Assembly (NCBI GenBank): GCA_900544405.1
Contig: UQVA01000017.1
Coordinates: 1 to 40,067 of the forward strand
DNA: 40,067 bases
Source: an uncultured Eubacteriales bacterium
GTDB taxonomy: Bacteria; Bacillota; Clostridia; Oscillospirales; Oscillospiraceae
Direction of reading: 5' to 3'
Part shown: positions 1 to 8,141 of the stretch, piece by piece
Numbering within the stretch: the first letter of the stretch is position 1
Layout: each line of letters begins with the position of its first letter
The notes under the pieces: model-generated
What the model was told of the DNA's origin: nothing
The model's database searches: none
What the model saw: only the letters and a program-made list of their open reading frames with translations
Position numbers and translations under genes: made by a program

Positions 1-130
1 ATGACTGCCACCGGCAGTCATAAAGATTTTGGATTCGCTGCGCGGAGCACCACCCTCCAGGGGAAGGCATTTCTCAGAAGGGTCGGGACACTTCTGCATC
101 GTCCGACCGTGCCCCGGCGGGGATTTCCCC
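1..130. repeat. Intergenic palindromic repeat, truncated by the window edge
   Basis: The first bases carry the hairpin GACTGCC-acc-GGCAGTC, then a stretch ending in GCTGCGCGGAGCACCACC and a 'CCAGGGGAAGG' motif. Nearly the same sequence recurs at about 39438-39500 and, more diverged, at about 35179-35245. It belongs to the mosaic intergenic repeats found throughout this window. No coding capacity is supported. Confidence 0.75.
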
Positions 131-149
131 AGGGTTTTTTACACCGTTG

Positions 150-178
150 TTGCATTTTGGTAAAGTATATGATATACT
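150..178 (+). promoter_or_regulatory. Sigma-A promoter of the hom-aspartokinase-asd operon
   Basis: TTGCAT at 150-155 and TATACT at 173-178 are separated by 17 bp. The predicted start lies about 70 bases before hom. In the leader an 8-bp direct repeat GAATACGG occurs at 210-217 and 234-241, and a weak 6-bp hairpin (AGGGAA/TTCCCT) at 207-229. Neither is enough to claim attenuation. Confidence 0.7.
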
Positions 179-253
179 GTTTCCGGATAAAATGCAATAC
201 TTTGTGAGGGAATACGGCTGTTTTTCCCTTAGAGAATACGGGAGGATCGGCGG

Positions 254-1402
254 ATGCGGATCGGATTGCTTGGATTCGGGACAGTGGGTCAGGGCGTTTA
301 CAACCTGACCAAGCCCCGGGAGGATATGGAAGTGGCCTGGGTTTTGTGCCGCCGGGAGCTGGCGCTGCCGGACGCACGGGTTACCCATGATTTTCTGGAT
401 ATTTTGGGGGACGCCTCCGTGGATACGGTGGTGGAGGCCATTGGCGGTCTGCACCCGGCCCGGGAGTATGTGATGGCCGCCATGCAGGCGGGCAAGAATG
501 TCGTCACCGCCAACAAGGCCATGATGGCCGAATTTTACGATGAGCTTTTGCCTCTGGCCCAGGAAAAGGGCGTGCTGCTCCGCTGCACGGCCTCGGTCGG
601 CGGAGGCATCGGCTGGCTCTCCGAGCTGGAGCGGGTCCGGCGCATTGAGACCGTCCGTCATGTGGGCGGCATTATGAACGGCACCTGCAACTATATTCTC
701 GATTCCATGACCCGGCTGGGCCTGGGCTATCGGGAGGCCCTGGCCAACGCCCAGGCCCTGGGCTATGCGGAGGCGGACCCCTCCACCGACGTGGACGGCT
801 TCGACACCCGGCACAAGCTGGTGGTCAGCGCAAATATCGCCTTCGGCGTGAGCCTGGATTTTTCCGCCGTGCCTGCGGCGGGTATCCGCTATATTTCCGA
901 TACGGACGTAGCGGAATTCAAAAAACACGGCCTGGTGTGCAAGCTGGTTTCCTGCGCCAACGCCTACGAGGACGGGTACGAAGCCTATGTGGAGCCGACC
1001 CTGTACCCCATTACGGCTCTGGAAGCCGCCGTGCCCACCAATTATAACCTCATCACCCTGGAGGGCAGCACCTCCGGCCGCCAGAGCTTCTACGGCCAGG
1101 GGGCGGGCCGCTATCCCACCGCATACAATGTGGTGCAGGACTGCATGGATTTCATCCGGGGCCGGGGCTTCTACTGCGCCTACGGCCCCAAGACTCCGGT
1201 CCGCAATGACCGGAAAAAATGTTATTATATCCGCACGGCCCACCCGGACGGCTGGCTGGAAAGTCACACCGCCGGCCATTGGGGCGAAGCCGTCATCACC
1301 GAGCAGGTAGCCGTGGCCGAGGCCCACGACTGGCTCCAAAATCATCCCGGAACGTTCCTCTGTGCGCTGCCGGATGGAAAAGAGGGAATCGAAACATGCT
1401 GA
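254..1402 (+). CDS. hom: Homoserine dehydrogenase
   Basis: It catalyses NAD(P)-dependent reduction of aspartate semialdehyde to homoserine, the branch to threonine and methionine, in the cytoplasm. The 382-aa protein opens with a Rossmann loop GFGTVG at residues 7-12. It carries the family signatures VTANKA, GGIMNGTCNYIL and the YAEADPSTDVDG segment that binds substrate. The length is near 400 aa. A C-terminal region after about residue 310 may be a short or diverged regulatory part; a classic ACT domain is not obvious. The ATG at 254 has GGAGG at 241-245. The stop overlaps the aspartokinase start by 7 bases (1396-1402), suggesting translational coupling. It is first in the hom-lysC-asd operon. 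Confidence 0.93.
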   Translation: MRIGLLGFGTVGQGVYNLTKPREDMEVAWVLCRRELALPDARVTHDFLDILGDASVDTVVEAIGGLHPAREYVMAAMQAGKNVVTANKAMMAEFYDELLPLAQEKGVLLRCTASVGGGIGWLSELERVRRIETVRHVGGIMNGTCNYILDSMTRLGLGYREALANAQALGYAEADPSTDVDGFDTRHKLVVSANIAFGVSLDFSAVPAAGIRYISDTDVAEFKKHGLVCKLVSCANAYEDGYEAYVEPTLYPITALEAAVPTNYNLITLEGSTSGRQSFYGQGAGRYPTAYNVVQDCMDFIRGRGFYCAYGPKTPVRNDRKKCYYIRTAHPDGWLESHTAGHWGEAVITEQVAVAEAHDWLQNHPGTFLCALPDGKEGIETC

Positions 1403-2712
1403 AAGTAACAAAATTCGGCGGGTCCTCCATGGCCTCCGCCGACCAGTACCGGAAGGTGCGGGACATTGTCCTCTCCGACCCGGACCGCCGGGTGGTGGTG
1501 GTCTCCGCTGCCGGAAAGCGGGACAAACACGACCATAAAATCACGGACTTGCTCTATCTCTGCTACGCCCACACCCGCTACGGGGTGGACTGCGGACAGG
1601 TGTTCGACATGATCACGTCTCGCTATCTGGAAATTCGGGACGAGTTGGGCATCAAGCTGGACCTGGAAACGGAATTTGCCGACCTGAAGACCCGGCTGGA
1701 CGAGAAAAGCGTCACCCAGGACGAATTGGTCAGCCGGGGCGAGTATTTCTCCGCCAAGCTGATGGCCGCCTATCTGGATTTCCAGTTCGTGGACGCCGCC
1801 GATTGGGTGAAATTCCGCATGGACGGCTCCGTGGACCAGGAGTCTTCCTATGCCTGCCTGCGCCGCCAGGCGGTGGGCCGTGGACTGGTGACGCCGGGCT
1901 TTTACGGCCTGATGCCCGATGGGCAAATTCACACCTTCTCCCGTGGCGGCAGCGACATTACCGGTTCTCTGGCCGCTGCGGCGCTCAATGCCAAGGTCTA
2001 CGAAAACTGGACCGACGTGTCCGGCATTCTTATGGCGGACCCCCGCATCGTGGACAATCCCCAGGCCATCCCGGAGGTCACCTATGACGAACTGCGGGAG
2101 CTGAGCTATTCCGGCGCTCAGGTGCTTCACGAAGGGGCCATTTTCCCTGTGCGGGAGAAAAACATCCCCCTGAACATCCGCAACACCAATGCCCCCAACG
2201 ACCCCGGCACCATGATCCGGGAGCGGTTCGACCAGGATTCGGACCCCGACCGGTTCATCACCGGCATCACCGGCAAAAAAGATTTCTCCATCGTCTCCAT
2301 GACCAAGCGGGGCATGTCCGGTCAGGTGGGCGTGCTGCGGTCCATGCTGACGGTGTTTGAGCGCCACGGCATTTCCGTGGACTACACCCCCAACGGCATT
2401 GACAACGTGTCCGTGGTGGTCCCCACCGAGTCCGTGGCTCCCTGCCTCTATAATATCCTGGCGGAAATTCAGCAGGAGGTCAAGCCGGACACGCTGGACG
2501 TCCATGACCAGATCGCCGTGGTTGCCGCCGTGGGCCGGAAAATGGCCTTCCGGCCGGGCATTTCCGGTAAAATCTTCGCCGCTCTGGGCGAGGCGGGCAT
2601 CAATATCCGCATGATCAACCAGGGCCCCGACGAACTGAACATCATTTTCGGCGTAGACAACCGGGATTTCCAGAAGGCCATCCGGGTGCTCTACAACAGC
2701 TTTGCAAAATAA
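1396..2712 (+). CDS. lysC: Aspartate kinase
   Basis: It phosphorylates aspartate to aspartyl-phosphate, the first step of lysine, threonine and methionine synthesis. The N-terminus has the kinase signature KFGGSS at residues 6-11, followed by the amino-acid-kinase core with SRGGSD and the MADPRIV segment. The C-terminal third (about residue 300 on) looks like paired ACT domains (VSMTKRGMSGQVG and VAAVGRKMAFRPG), the usual site of end-product inhibition. The start is the ATG at 1396 inside the end of hom; an upstream in-frame extension exists but lacks kinase homology. At 438 aa it is normal for a monofunctional enzyme. Which end product inhibits it (hence the exact symbol) cannot be read from the sequence; clustering with hom and asd suggests the shared trunk. 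Confidence 0.92.
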   Translation: MLKVTKFGGSSMASADQYRKVRDIVLSDPDRRVVVVSAAGKRDKHDHKITDLLYLCYAHTRYGVDCGQVFDMITSRYLEIRDELGIKLDLETEFADLKTRLDEKSVTQDELVSRGEYFSAKLMAAYLDFQFVDAADWVKFRMDGSVDQESSYACLRRQAVGRGLVTPGFYGLMPDGQIHTFSRGGSDITGSLAAAALNAKVYENWTDVSGILMADPRIVDNPQAIPEVTYDELRELSYSGAQVLHEGAIFPVREKNIPLNIRNTNAPNDPGTMIRERFDQDSDPDRFITGITGKKDFSIVSMTKRGMSGQVGVLRSMLTVFERHGISVDYTPNGIDNVSVVVPTESVAPCLYNILAEIQQEVKPDTLDVHDQIAVVAAVGRKMAFRPGISGKIFAALGEAGINIRMINQGPDELNIIFGVDNRDFQKAIRVLYNSFAK

Positions 2713-2725
2713 GGAGGAATATTCC

Positions 2726-3727
2726 ATGAAAACCTATACCGTTGCCGTTCTGGGCGCTACCGGCGCCGTGGGACGGGAAATGCTGAAAATTCTGGAGGAG
2801 CGGAACTTCCCGGTGGGGAAGCTGGTGCCTCTGGCCAGCGCCCGGAGCGCAGGCAAGACCGTCCCCTTCCGTGGGGAGGAAGTCACCATTCAGGAAGCCA
2901 GAGACGAGGCTTTTGAAGGGGTGGACATTGTGCTGGGTGCGGCGGAAAACGACATCGCCAAGAAGTTCGCCCCGGCCATCGTGAAGGCGGGAGCCGTGTT
3001 TGTGGACAATTCCTCCGCCTTCCGGCTGGACCCCAATGTGCCGCTGATCGTGCCGGAGATCAATCCGGAGGACGTAAAGAACCACCACGGCATCATTTCC
3101 AACCCCAACTGCTCCACGATCATTACCGTCACGGCGGTGAATGCCCTGAACGCGCTGTCCCCCATCCGTACCATGACCGCCAGCACCTATCAGGCGGTGT
3201 CCGGTGCGGGAGCCGGCGGCCCCATCGAGCTGATGAACGAGGTGGAGGCTCTTTCCAAGGGCGAAACCTATGAGCCGAAGGTGTTCTCCCATCAGATTGC
3301 CTTCAACCTGATCCCCCAGATCGGCTCCGAGCAGTTTGAGGGCTATACCAGCGAGGAAATGAAGATGCAGAACGAGGGCCGGAAGATCATGCACCTGCCG
3401 GACCTGAAAGTCTCCTGCACCTGCGTCCGGGTGCCGGTGGTCCGGAGCCATTCCATTTCCGTGAGCCTGCATTTTGACCGGCCCATTTCCGTTCAGGAGG
3501 CCCGGGAAACGATTGCCAAGGCCCCCGGCTGCAGGCTGGTGGACGACCTGGCGAAAAAGGAGTACCCCATGCCTCTGGATACGTCCAATCAGGACATCGT
3601 GTTCGTGGGCCGCATCCGCCCGGACCTGACCGACCCCAACGGCCTGTGCCTGTGGTGCTGCGGTGATCAGGTCCGGAAAGGCGCCGCGACCAACGCCGTC
3701 CAGATCGCAGAGCTGCTGGTGAAGTAA
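2726..3727 (+). CDS. asd: Aspartate-semialdehyde dehydrogenase
   Basis: It reduces aspartyl-4-phosphate to aspartate semialdehyde with NADPH, feeding lysine/diaminopimelate and the homoserine branch. The 333-aa protein starts with the nucleotide loop GATGAVG (residues 10-16). It carries the catalytic cysteine in SNPNCST (C129), the GAGAGGPIELMNE segment and the RSH motif with catalytic H242. The chosen ATG has a strong AAGGAGG at 2711-2717 that overlaps the aspartokinase stop. An earlier in-frame ATG would add residues lying inside that RBS. It is the last gene of the operon; a hairpin follows at 3763-3785. It appears intact. Confidence 0.95.
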   Translation: MKTYTVAVLGATGAVGREMLKILEERNFPVGKLVPLASARSAGKTVPFRGEEVTIQEARDEAFEGVDIVLGAAENDIAKKFAPAIVKAGAVFVDNSSAFRLDPNVPLIVPEINPEDVKNHHGIISNPNCSTIITVTAVNALNALSPIRTMTASTYQAVSGAGAGGPIELMNEVEALSKGETYEPKVFSHQIAFNLIPQIGSEQFEGYTSEEMKMQNEGRKIMHLPDLKVSCTCVRVPVVRSHSISVSLHFDRPISVQEARETIAKAPGCRLVDDLAKKEYPMPLDTSNQDIVFVGRIRPDLTDPNGLCLWCCGDQVRKGAATNAVQIAELLVK

Positions 3728-3762
3728 GACAGCAGAAAGAACACATATCGCCGTAGATACCC

Positions 3763-3785
3763 AAGGCCCGCTTAATGCGGGCCTT
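3763..3785 (+). terminator. Hairpin after asd, probable terminator
   Basis: A perfect 9-bp stem AAGGCCCGC / GCGGGCCTT with loop TTAAT lies 35 bases after the asd stop. The downstream T-run is weak (GCTGCGTTTT), so termination may be inefficient or factor-assisted. Confidence 0.55.
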
Positions 3786-3877
3786 GCTGCGTTTTGGAGA
3801 ACCCCTGGGTGCGGCATCGTAGTGACGGCAGGCCCCGCCCCTACAAAGCCAATTTCTCCTTCCTTCGTTCGTCCTAT

Positions 3878-3916
3878 AAAATCGCCCACCGGGAGGGAGA
3901 CCCGGTGGGCGATTTT
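3878..3916 (-). terminator. Strong intrinsic terminator of the transporter-hydrolase operon
   Basis: A perfect 16-bp inverted repeat (3878-3893 and 3901-3916, 7-base loop) reads AAAATCGCCCACCGGG and its complement. It sits just beyond the stop of the minus-strand DUF3604-like gene. Its A/T ends give a T-run in either direction, so it can also stop read-through from asd. Confidence 0.85.
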
Positions 3917-3920
3917 CTTT

Positions 3921-6143
3921 TTAGGCCCGATCGATCCAGATGGGGCTGGACCATGCCATATGCTCGTCGGGCTGGGTGACCCGAACGTAATACCAGTCGG
4001 TGGCGTTGATGCCGGTGTCCGTCAGGGACACGTCCAGGCAGTCGCTGCCCGGCTCCCAGGTCTTGAGAACCTGATTGTTCCGCAGCAGGTCCACCTTCAC
4101 GTTGGACGTGCCCAGAACGCTGATATCGATATCCACGGCCTTGCCCACGGGACGGGTCAGCTCGCTGCCCATCATGTGGCCGTCGATTTTCAGAGACACG
4201 AGAATCCGGGCGCCGGTGGTGCCGTAGGTATGCCGGGCGTACATGGCATCCCAGATGCCCTCCCGGTCATGGGTGGGGGTGAAGGCCGCCACGATGCCGC
4301 CCTCCACGCCGTGCTCCATCTGATGGGAGTCGCTGCCGGCGGTGAATCCCATCCGATAGCCCTTGCTCAGGGCCTCCTGAACGCTGTGGTGGGGCATTTT
4401 CTTGATGTTCTTGGTGAACTTGGAGCGGCTCTCATCGTCCTCATAGGGAGCGTGCCGGGAGAAGATCTCCGCCAGGCGCTCCACGCTGTCATCGTGGAAA
4501 TCCCAGTCGGTGGCGGCGCTGACCATGCCCCAGTCGGCGGCGGGGTGGTGGGGAATGCACATGGCCCGATAGTTTTTCAGGCTGGCATACAGGTTGGTGG
4601 GAGTGATGCCGCCCTGGTCGCCGGAACGGAAAATGTCGCCGTTGTCGTCCCGGTAATAGACGTTCTTGTGGCCGAAATCATAGCGGAACTCGTTGGGGGT
4701 CCACTCGAAGGACAGCAGGCAGGTCAGGGCATCGTCCTCGTTCATCAGCCGGGCAGTGGTCCGCATCAGCTCCCACTCGGACTGGGAAATCCAGTCGGGG
4801 TAGCAGTCGTGGTCCGTCAGGCAGGAGAACTGCAGGTCCGCCTTGTCCCGGCTCCGATGGTAATACTGGTCGATGGTGCCCATGCCGTCGGAAATGCCGC
4901 TCTGGCCGTGAATGTCGCCGAAAAGCAGCTTGCCGGTATAGCCGTTCCTGGCCAGCCAAGCGGAAACCTCTCCATCGGTCCGGCGGGGCAGGTCCTTATC
5001 CTTGTGAATGGGCAGGCAGAAGGTGTTCTCGGCGATCTCGGTTTTGGGATTCCCCCGCTTTTCGATGTCCTCCGGGGTGAACCGGGTCAGCACTGCCTGG
5101 GCGTTCCGGTCATAGTGGCCGTTGCGGAGGGCAAACTGCCAACTCAGCAGAATGGTATCCTGTTCGGGGATCAGCAGGGAGGGATGGACGGCGCAGTGAA
5201 TGTCCTCAAAGGACACCTGGGCCCCCAGGGTCCAATCCTGACCGGGGCGGCGGATTCGGGCCTGGACCTTGTCCTTGCCCCAGGTGTAGGCCAGGACCTG
5301 CACCCCGTCCGGGGCGGTCTGGGCGGCAATGTCCATATACCAGCCCACATTGTTGGTGATGGTCACGGCAGGCCGGGCCGCAAATTTACCGTCCCGGGAA
5401 AGGTCCGCCGAGCAAATGGAGAAGGTCGCGCCATAGCCGAAGGTGTACCACACCACGGTGGCGCCGGCGGGTGCAGGAATCACGGTAGAGCAGGTGGTCC
5501 ACTCGGCGGTGTTGTCCAGCCGGAGTTCCTCGCTCCACGTTCCCTCATTCAGCACCCGGGCCAGGGTGTGATAGGCCCCGTCCATGTATGCGTCATAGGT
5601 CAGGTACAGCCGTCCGTCGCCGCCCACGCAGGCGTTGGGACGGTAGACCTCTTTGGCCAGGGAGACCTTTTTCGGCTCCGTGGCACCGTTTTCGGTGAGT
5701 TCCACGCAGAGGGCGTCTGCGCCGCCCTTGTACTGGCGGGTGTAGAACAGCAGCAGCTTGCCGTCAAAAGCGCACAGCCGGGGGTAGAACAGGGCCTCGT
5801 CCTTGGCAACGGTCCGGATTTCGCCCCAGCTGCCGTTCTTCCGGCAGCGGACCCGAATCTCCCAGCCGCCCTGAAGGGCTTCGCCCCAGGCGCACCACTC
5901 GGCGCCGTCAACCGCCAGGGCCGTGGGATACAGGGCCTCGCCGGAGCCGGAGATGACCTCCACCTGCTCCAGACCCTTCTCGCCGTAAACGCCGGTTTTC
6001 ACGGTGTCGTGGCGATGGGCGTAGCTCTGGTAGAACAGCCGCAGGCCCTCTTTGGTGGCCAGGGTGGTGGGGAACTGTGCGCTTTCCTCATAAATGTCCG
6101 TCAGGACCGCTCCCTGGGGAGCGAAGGGGATGGTTTCGTACAT
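3921..6143 (-). CDS. DUF3604-like PHP-type metallohydrolase with N-terminal propeller-like region
   Basis: A 740-aa protein with no signal peptide, so probably cytoplasmic. Residues from about 20 to 370 show repeated beta-rich blades (LRLFYQS, KLLLFYTRQ, GRLYLTYDA), suggesting a beta-propeller. Residues about 405-660 carry PHP/CehA-McbA-type metal motifs: GDIHGQ (409-414), TDHD (443-446), E480, H492, the pair H532-H533 and GSDSH (604-608). The last 80 residues look like a small beta-domain. Family knowledge suggests hydrolysis of a phosphoester, ester or similar bond; the substrate is unknown. It is the last gene behind the BMP-type transporter (28-base gap, RBS AAGGAG at 6155-6160), which suggests it processes the imported ligand. 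Lyase-like alternatives cannot be excluded. Confidence 0.75.
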   Translation of the reverse strand: MYETIPFAPQGAVLTDIYEESAQFPTTLATKEGLRLFYQSYAHRHDTVKTGVYGEKGLEQVEVISGSGEALYPTALAVDGAEWCAWGEALQGGWEIRVRCRKNGSWGEIRTVAKDEALFYPRLCAFDGKLLLFYTRQYKGGADALCVELTENGATEPKKVSLAKEVYRPNACVGGDGRLYLTYDAYMDGAYHTLARVLNEGTWSEELRLDNTAEWTTCSTVIPAPAGATVVWYTFGYGATFSICSADLSRDGKFAARPAVTITNNVGWYMDIAAQTAPDGVQVLAYTWGKDKVQARIRRPGQDWTLGAQVSFEDIHCAVHPSLLIPEQDTILLSWQFALRNGHYDRNAQAVLTRFTPEDIEKRGNPKTEIAENTFCLPIHKDKDLPRRTDGEVSAWLARNGYTGKLLFGDIHGQSGISDGMGTIDQYYHRSRDKADLQFSCLTDHDCYPDWISQSEWELMRTTARLMNEDDALTCLLSFEWTPNEFRYDFGHKNVYYRDDNGDIFRSGDQGGITPTNLYASLKNYRAMCIPHHPAADWGMVSAATDWDFHDDSVERLAEIFSRHAPYEDDESRSKFTKNIKKMPHHSVQEALSKGYRMGFTAGSDSHQMEHGVEGGIVAAFTPTHDREGIWDAMYARHTYGTTGARILVSLKIDGHMMGSELTRPVGKAVDIDISVLGTSNVKVDLLRNNQVLKTWEPGSDCLDVSLTDTGINATDWYYVRVTQPDEHMAWSSPIWIDRA

Positions 6144-6171
6144 ATTGCGTTACACTCCTTGTAATAAAAAT

Positions 6172-7071
6172 TCAATCCGTTTCGTGCTTGCCCACACCGG
6201 CAGGAGGCTGAATATGCTTCACGCCCACAGCCAGTACGATGAGGGTCATCAGATAGGGCAGCATCTGAATGAGCTGGGCAGAAACGCCCTGGCCCTGCAG
6301 ATAAATTTGCAGAGCATCGCAGAAGCCGAACAGCAGGGCAAAGGGAACGATGTGGCCGGGATTGTACCGGCCCAGAATGGCGATGGCCACGGCGATATAC
6401 CCACGCCCGGCGGTCATGCCCCGGACAAACATGTTCAGCTGGTCCAGGGACAGGAAAGCGCCGCCGTAACCGGCCAACGCGCCGCAGATCAGCACGCCGG
6501 AGTATTTCAGCCCGTGGACTTTCAGGCCCACGGCGCTGGCCGCCTTGGGCTGCTCGCCCACCATCCGCAGCCGCAGGCCGTAGCGGGTGCGGAACAGCAC
6601 GATCCAGCTGATAACGGCCACGGCCACCATCACAAAGAAGTTGAAGGACTGGCCGGAAATGATGGGAATGGGCCCGCCGATGGTCTTGTCAATGGAAGCC
6701 ACCAGCTCGGAGGTGCCTTTGTTCTTCCAGATGACCTGCATCAAGAGGGTCGTGGCGGCAGTGGCCAGCAGGTTCAGGCCGATGCCGCTGATGACCTGAT
6801 TCATCCGATAGCGGACGGAAAGAATGGCATGGAACAGCGCGATGAGCATTCCGCCCAGAATGCCGCACAGCAGGCCGAAGGGCCAGCTGCTGGTATAATA
6901 GGACCCCAGTACCGCACAGAAGGCGCCGCACATCATCATGCTCTCCAGTCCCAGGGCCATGACGCCGCCCCGGACGGAGAATGCGCCGCCGATGGATGCA
7001 AAGATCAGCGGGGTGGCCATATACACCGTGGAGGTCAGAATGGGCACCAGATATGCCAGGAAAAATTCCAT
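6172..7071 (-). CDS. BMP-type (nucleoside/sugar-like) ABC transporter permease, second subunit
   Basis: A 299-aa integral membrane protein with about eight to ten hydrophobic segments, of the branched-chain/ribose permease superfamily in the subgroup that works with BMP lipoproteins (NupQ-like). Recognisable stretches are TPLIFASIGGAFSVRGGV near the N-terminus, NQVISGIGLNLLA around residues 93-105, and GLRLRMVGEQPKAASAVGL, the cytoplasmic coupling loop. It overlaps the preceding permease by one base (TAATG at 7069-7073), so the two are translationally coupled. Together they form the membrane pore served by the ATPase at 8138-9658. The ligand is most likely a nucleoside by family; this is inference. 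Confidence 0.88.
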   Translation of the reverse strand: MEFFLAYLVPILTSTVYMATPLIFASIGGAFSVRGGVMALGLESMMMCGAFCAVLGSYYTSSWPFGLLCGILGGMLIALFHAILSVRYRMNQVISGIGLNLLATAATTLLMQVIWKNKGTSELVASIDKTIGGPIPIISGQSFNFFVMVAVAVISWIVLFRTRYGLRLRMVGEQPKAASAVGLKVHGLKYSGVLICGALAGYGGAFLSLDQLNMFVRGMTAGRGYIAVAIAILGRYNPGHIVPFALLFGFCDALQIYLQGQGVSAQLIQMLPYLMTLIVLAVGVKHIQPPAGVGKHETD

Positions 7072-8141
7072 TACTTGTTCCTCCTTTTCCCGTCGATGTG
7101 CAGAATGTCCCGAATCAGCAGGGGCGCCGCCACGAAAATGACCACCATGGCCTGAATGACCCCCACAAACTCCACCGGCACGCTGGTGGTCCGGTTCAGC
7201 TCCGTAGCGCCGGTGCTCAAAAGGCCGAACACCGTTCCGGCCAGGATCACGCCGATGGGGTTATCGGAGGCCAGGGCCGCCACGGCGATGCCGTTGAAAC
7301 CGTATCCGGGCGAAAAGTTGTTGATGAGCCGCCGGTCCACGCCCAGGACCTGATTGGCTCCCGCCAGGCCGGCAATGCCGCCGGAGACGCACATGGCAAT
7401 GATCATCACTTTGGCGATAGAAATGCCCGCCGTTTCGCTGGCTTTGGCATTGATGCCCACCGCCCGCAGCTCATAGCCGAAGGTGGTACGATTCAGGAAC
7501 CAGGCCACAAAAATACAGGCGGCAATGGCCAGGAAAATGGCGTAGCTCAGCTGATACTGGGAGAACACCCGGGGCAGCTGGGCAGTCTCTGCCACCCGCT
7601 CGGTCTGGGCAGACACGGAGCCCTCCGCCAGCAGGGGGCCGTTGAGCAGATAGCCCACGATACAGGTGGCGATGGTGTTCATCATTACGCCCGCCACCAC
7701 TTCGTTGGACCCGAAGCGAACCTTCAGGAAGCCGATGATGCCGCCGTACAGAGCGCCGAACAGGAAGCCCGCCAGAATGGCCAGGGGCAGATGGAGGAAT
7801 GTGGGCAGCCCCAGATTCAGTGTGCCGATGAGGGCCGTACCCAGAGCGCCCATGTACATCTGGCCCTCCACACCCAGATTGATCAGGGAGGCCTTTTTTG
7901 CAAAGGTATAGGCAAGGCCCGTAAAAATCAGGGGCGTGGCCTGCACAAAGGTGTTCACGATGCCCCGGAGAGAGCCGAAGGCACCCACCAGGATGGCCCC
8001 GTAGGCCTCGAAGGGGTTATAGCCGCACAGGGCCATAATGATGCCGCTGAGGACCAGAGACATCAGGAAGGCCGCCAGGGGCAGCACCGGCCCTTCCAGC
8101 CGCCGCAGCCGGGCCCATTGATTTTTCAGAAAGGTTTTCAC
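7071..8141 (-). CDS. BMP-type ABC transporter permease, first subunit
   Basis: A 356-aa membrane protein of the NupP-like subgroup. It has a short basic cytoplasmic N-terminus, a first helix at about residues 18-40, the GYNPFEAYGAILVGAFGS region, FTGLAYTFAKKASLINLGVEGQ in the middle, and FGYELRAVGINAKASETAGI as the ATPase-coupling loop. The start is a GTG at 8141 that overlaps the ATPase stop (GTGA, 4 bases), indicating coupled translation. It partners with the 299-aa permease downstream. No frameshift or truncation is seen. Confidence 0.88.
   Translation of the reverse strand: MKTFLKNQWARLRRLEGPVLPLAAFLMSLVLSGIIMALCGYNPFEAYGAILVGAFGSLRGIVNTFVQATPLIFTGLAYTFAKKASLINLGVEGQMYMGALGTALIGTLNLGLPTFLHLPLAILAGFLFGALYGGIIGFLKVRFGSNEVVAGVMMNTIATCIVGYLLNGPLLAEGSVSAQTERVAETAQLPRVFSQYQLSYAIFLAIAACIFVAWFLNRTTFGYELRAVGINAKASETAGISIAKVMIIAMCVSGGIAGLAGANQVLGVDRRLINNFSPGYGFNGIAVAALASDNPIGVILAGTVFGLLSTGATELNRTTSVPVEFVGVIQAMVVIFVAAPLLIRDILHIDGKRRNK

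Noticed and set aside
179..253. Attenuator or riboswitch in the hom leader
   Set aside because: There is only a weak 6-bp hairpin and an 8-bp direct repeat, with no T-box or other conserved core and no terminator.
3800..3860. C-like repeat fragment downstream of asd
   Set aside because: Only a short GC-rich similarity (GGCAGGCCCCGCCCCTACA) is seen, without the TCTGCGTATA part, so I do not list it as a separate repeat.
3822..6164. 780-aa plus-strand ORF opposite the DUF3604-like gene
   Set aside because: It is rich in G, V, H and A without family motifs, as expected from the antisense of a GC-rich, codon-biased gene; the minus-strand frame has clear metal motifs.
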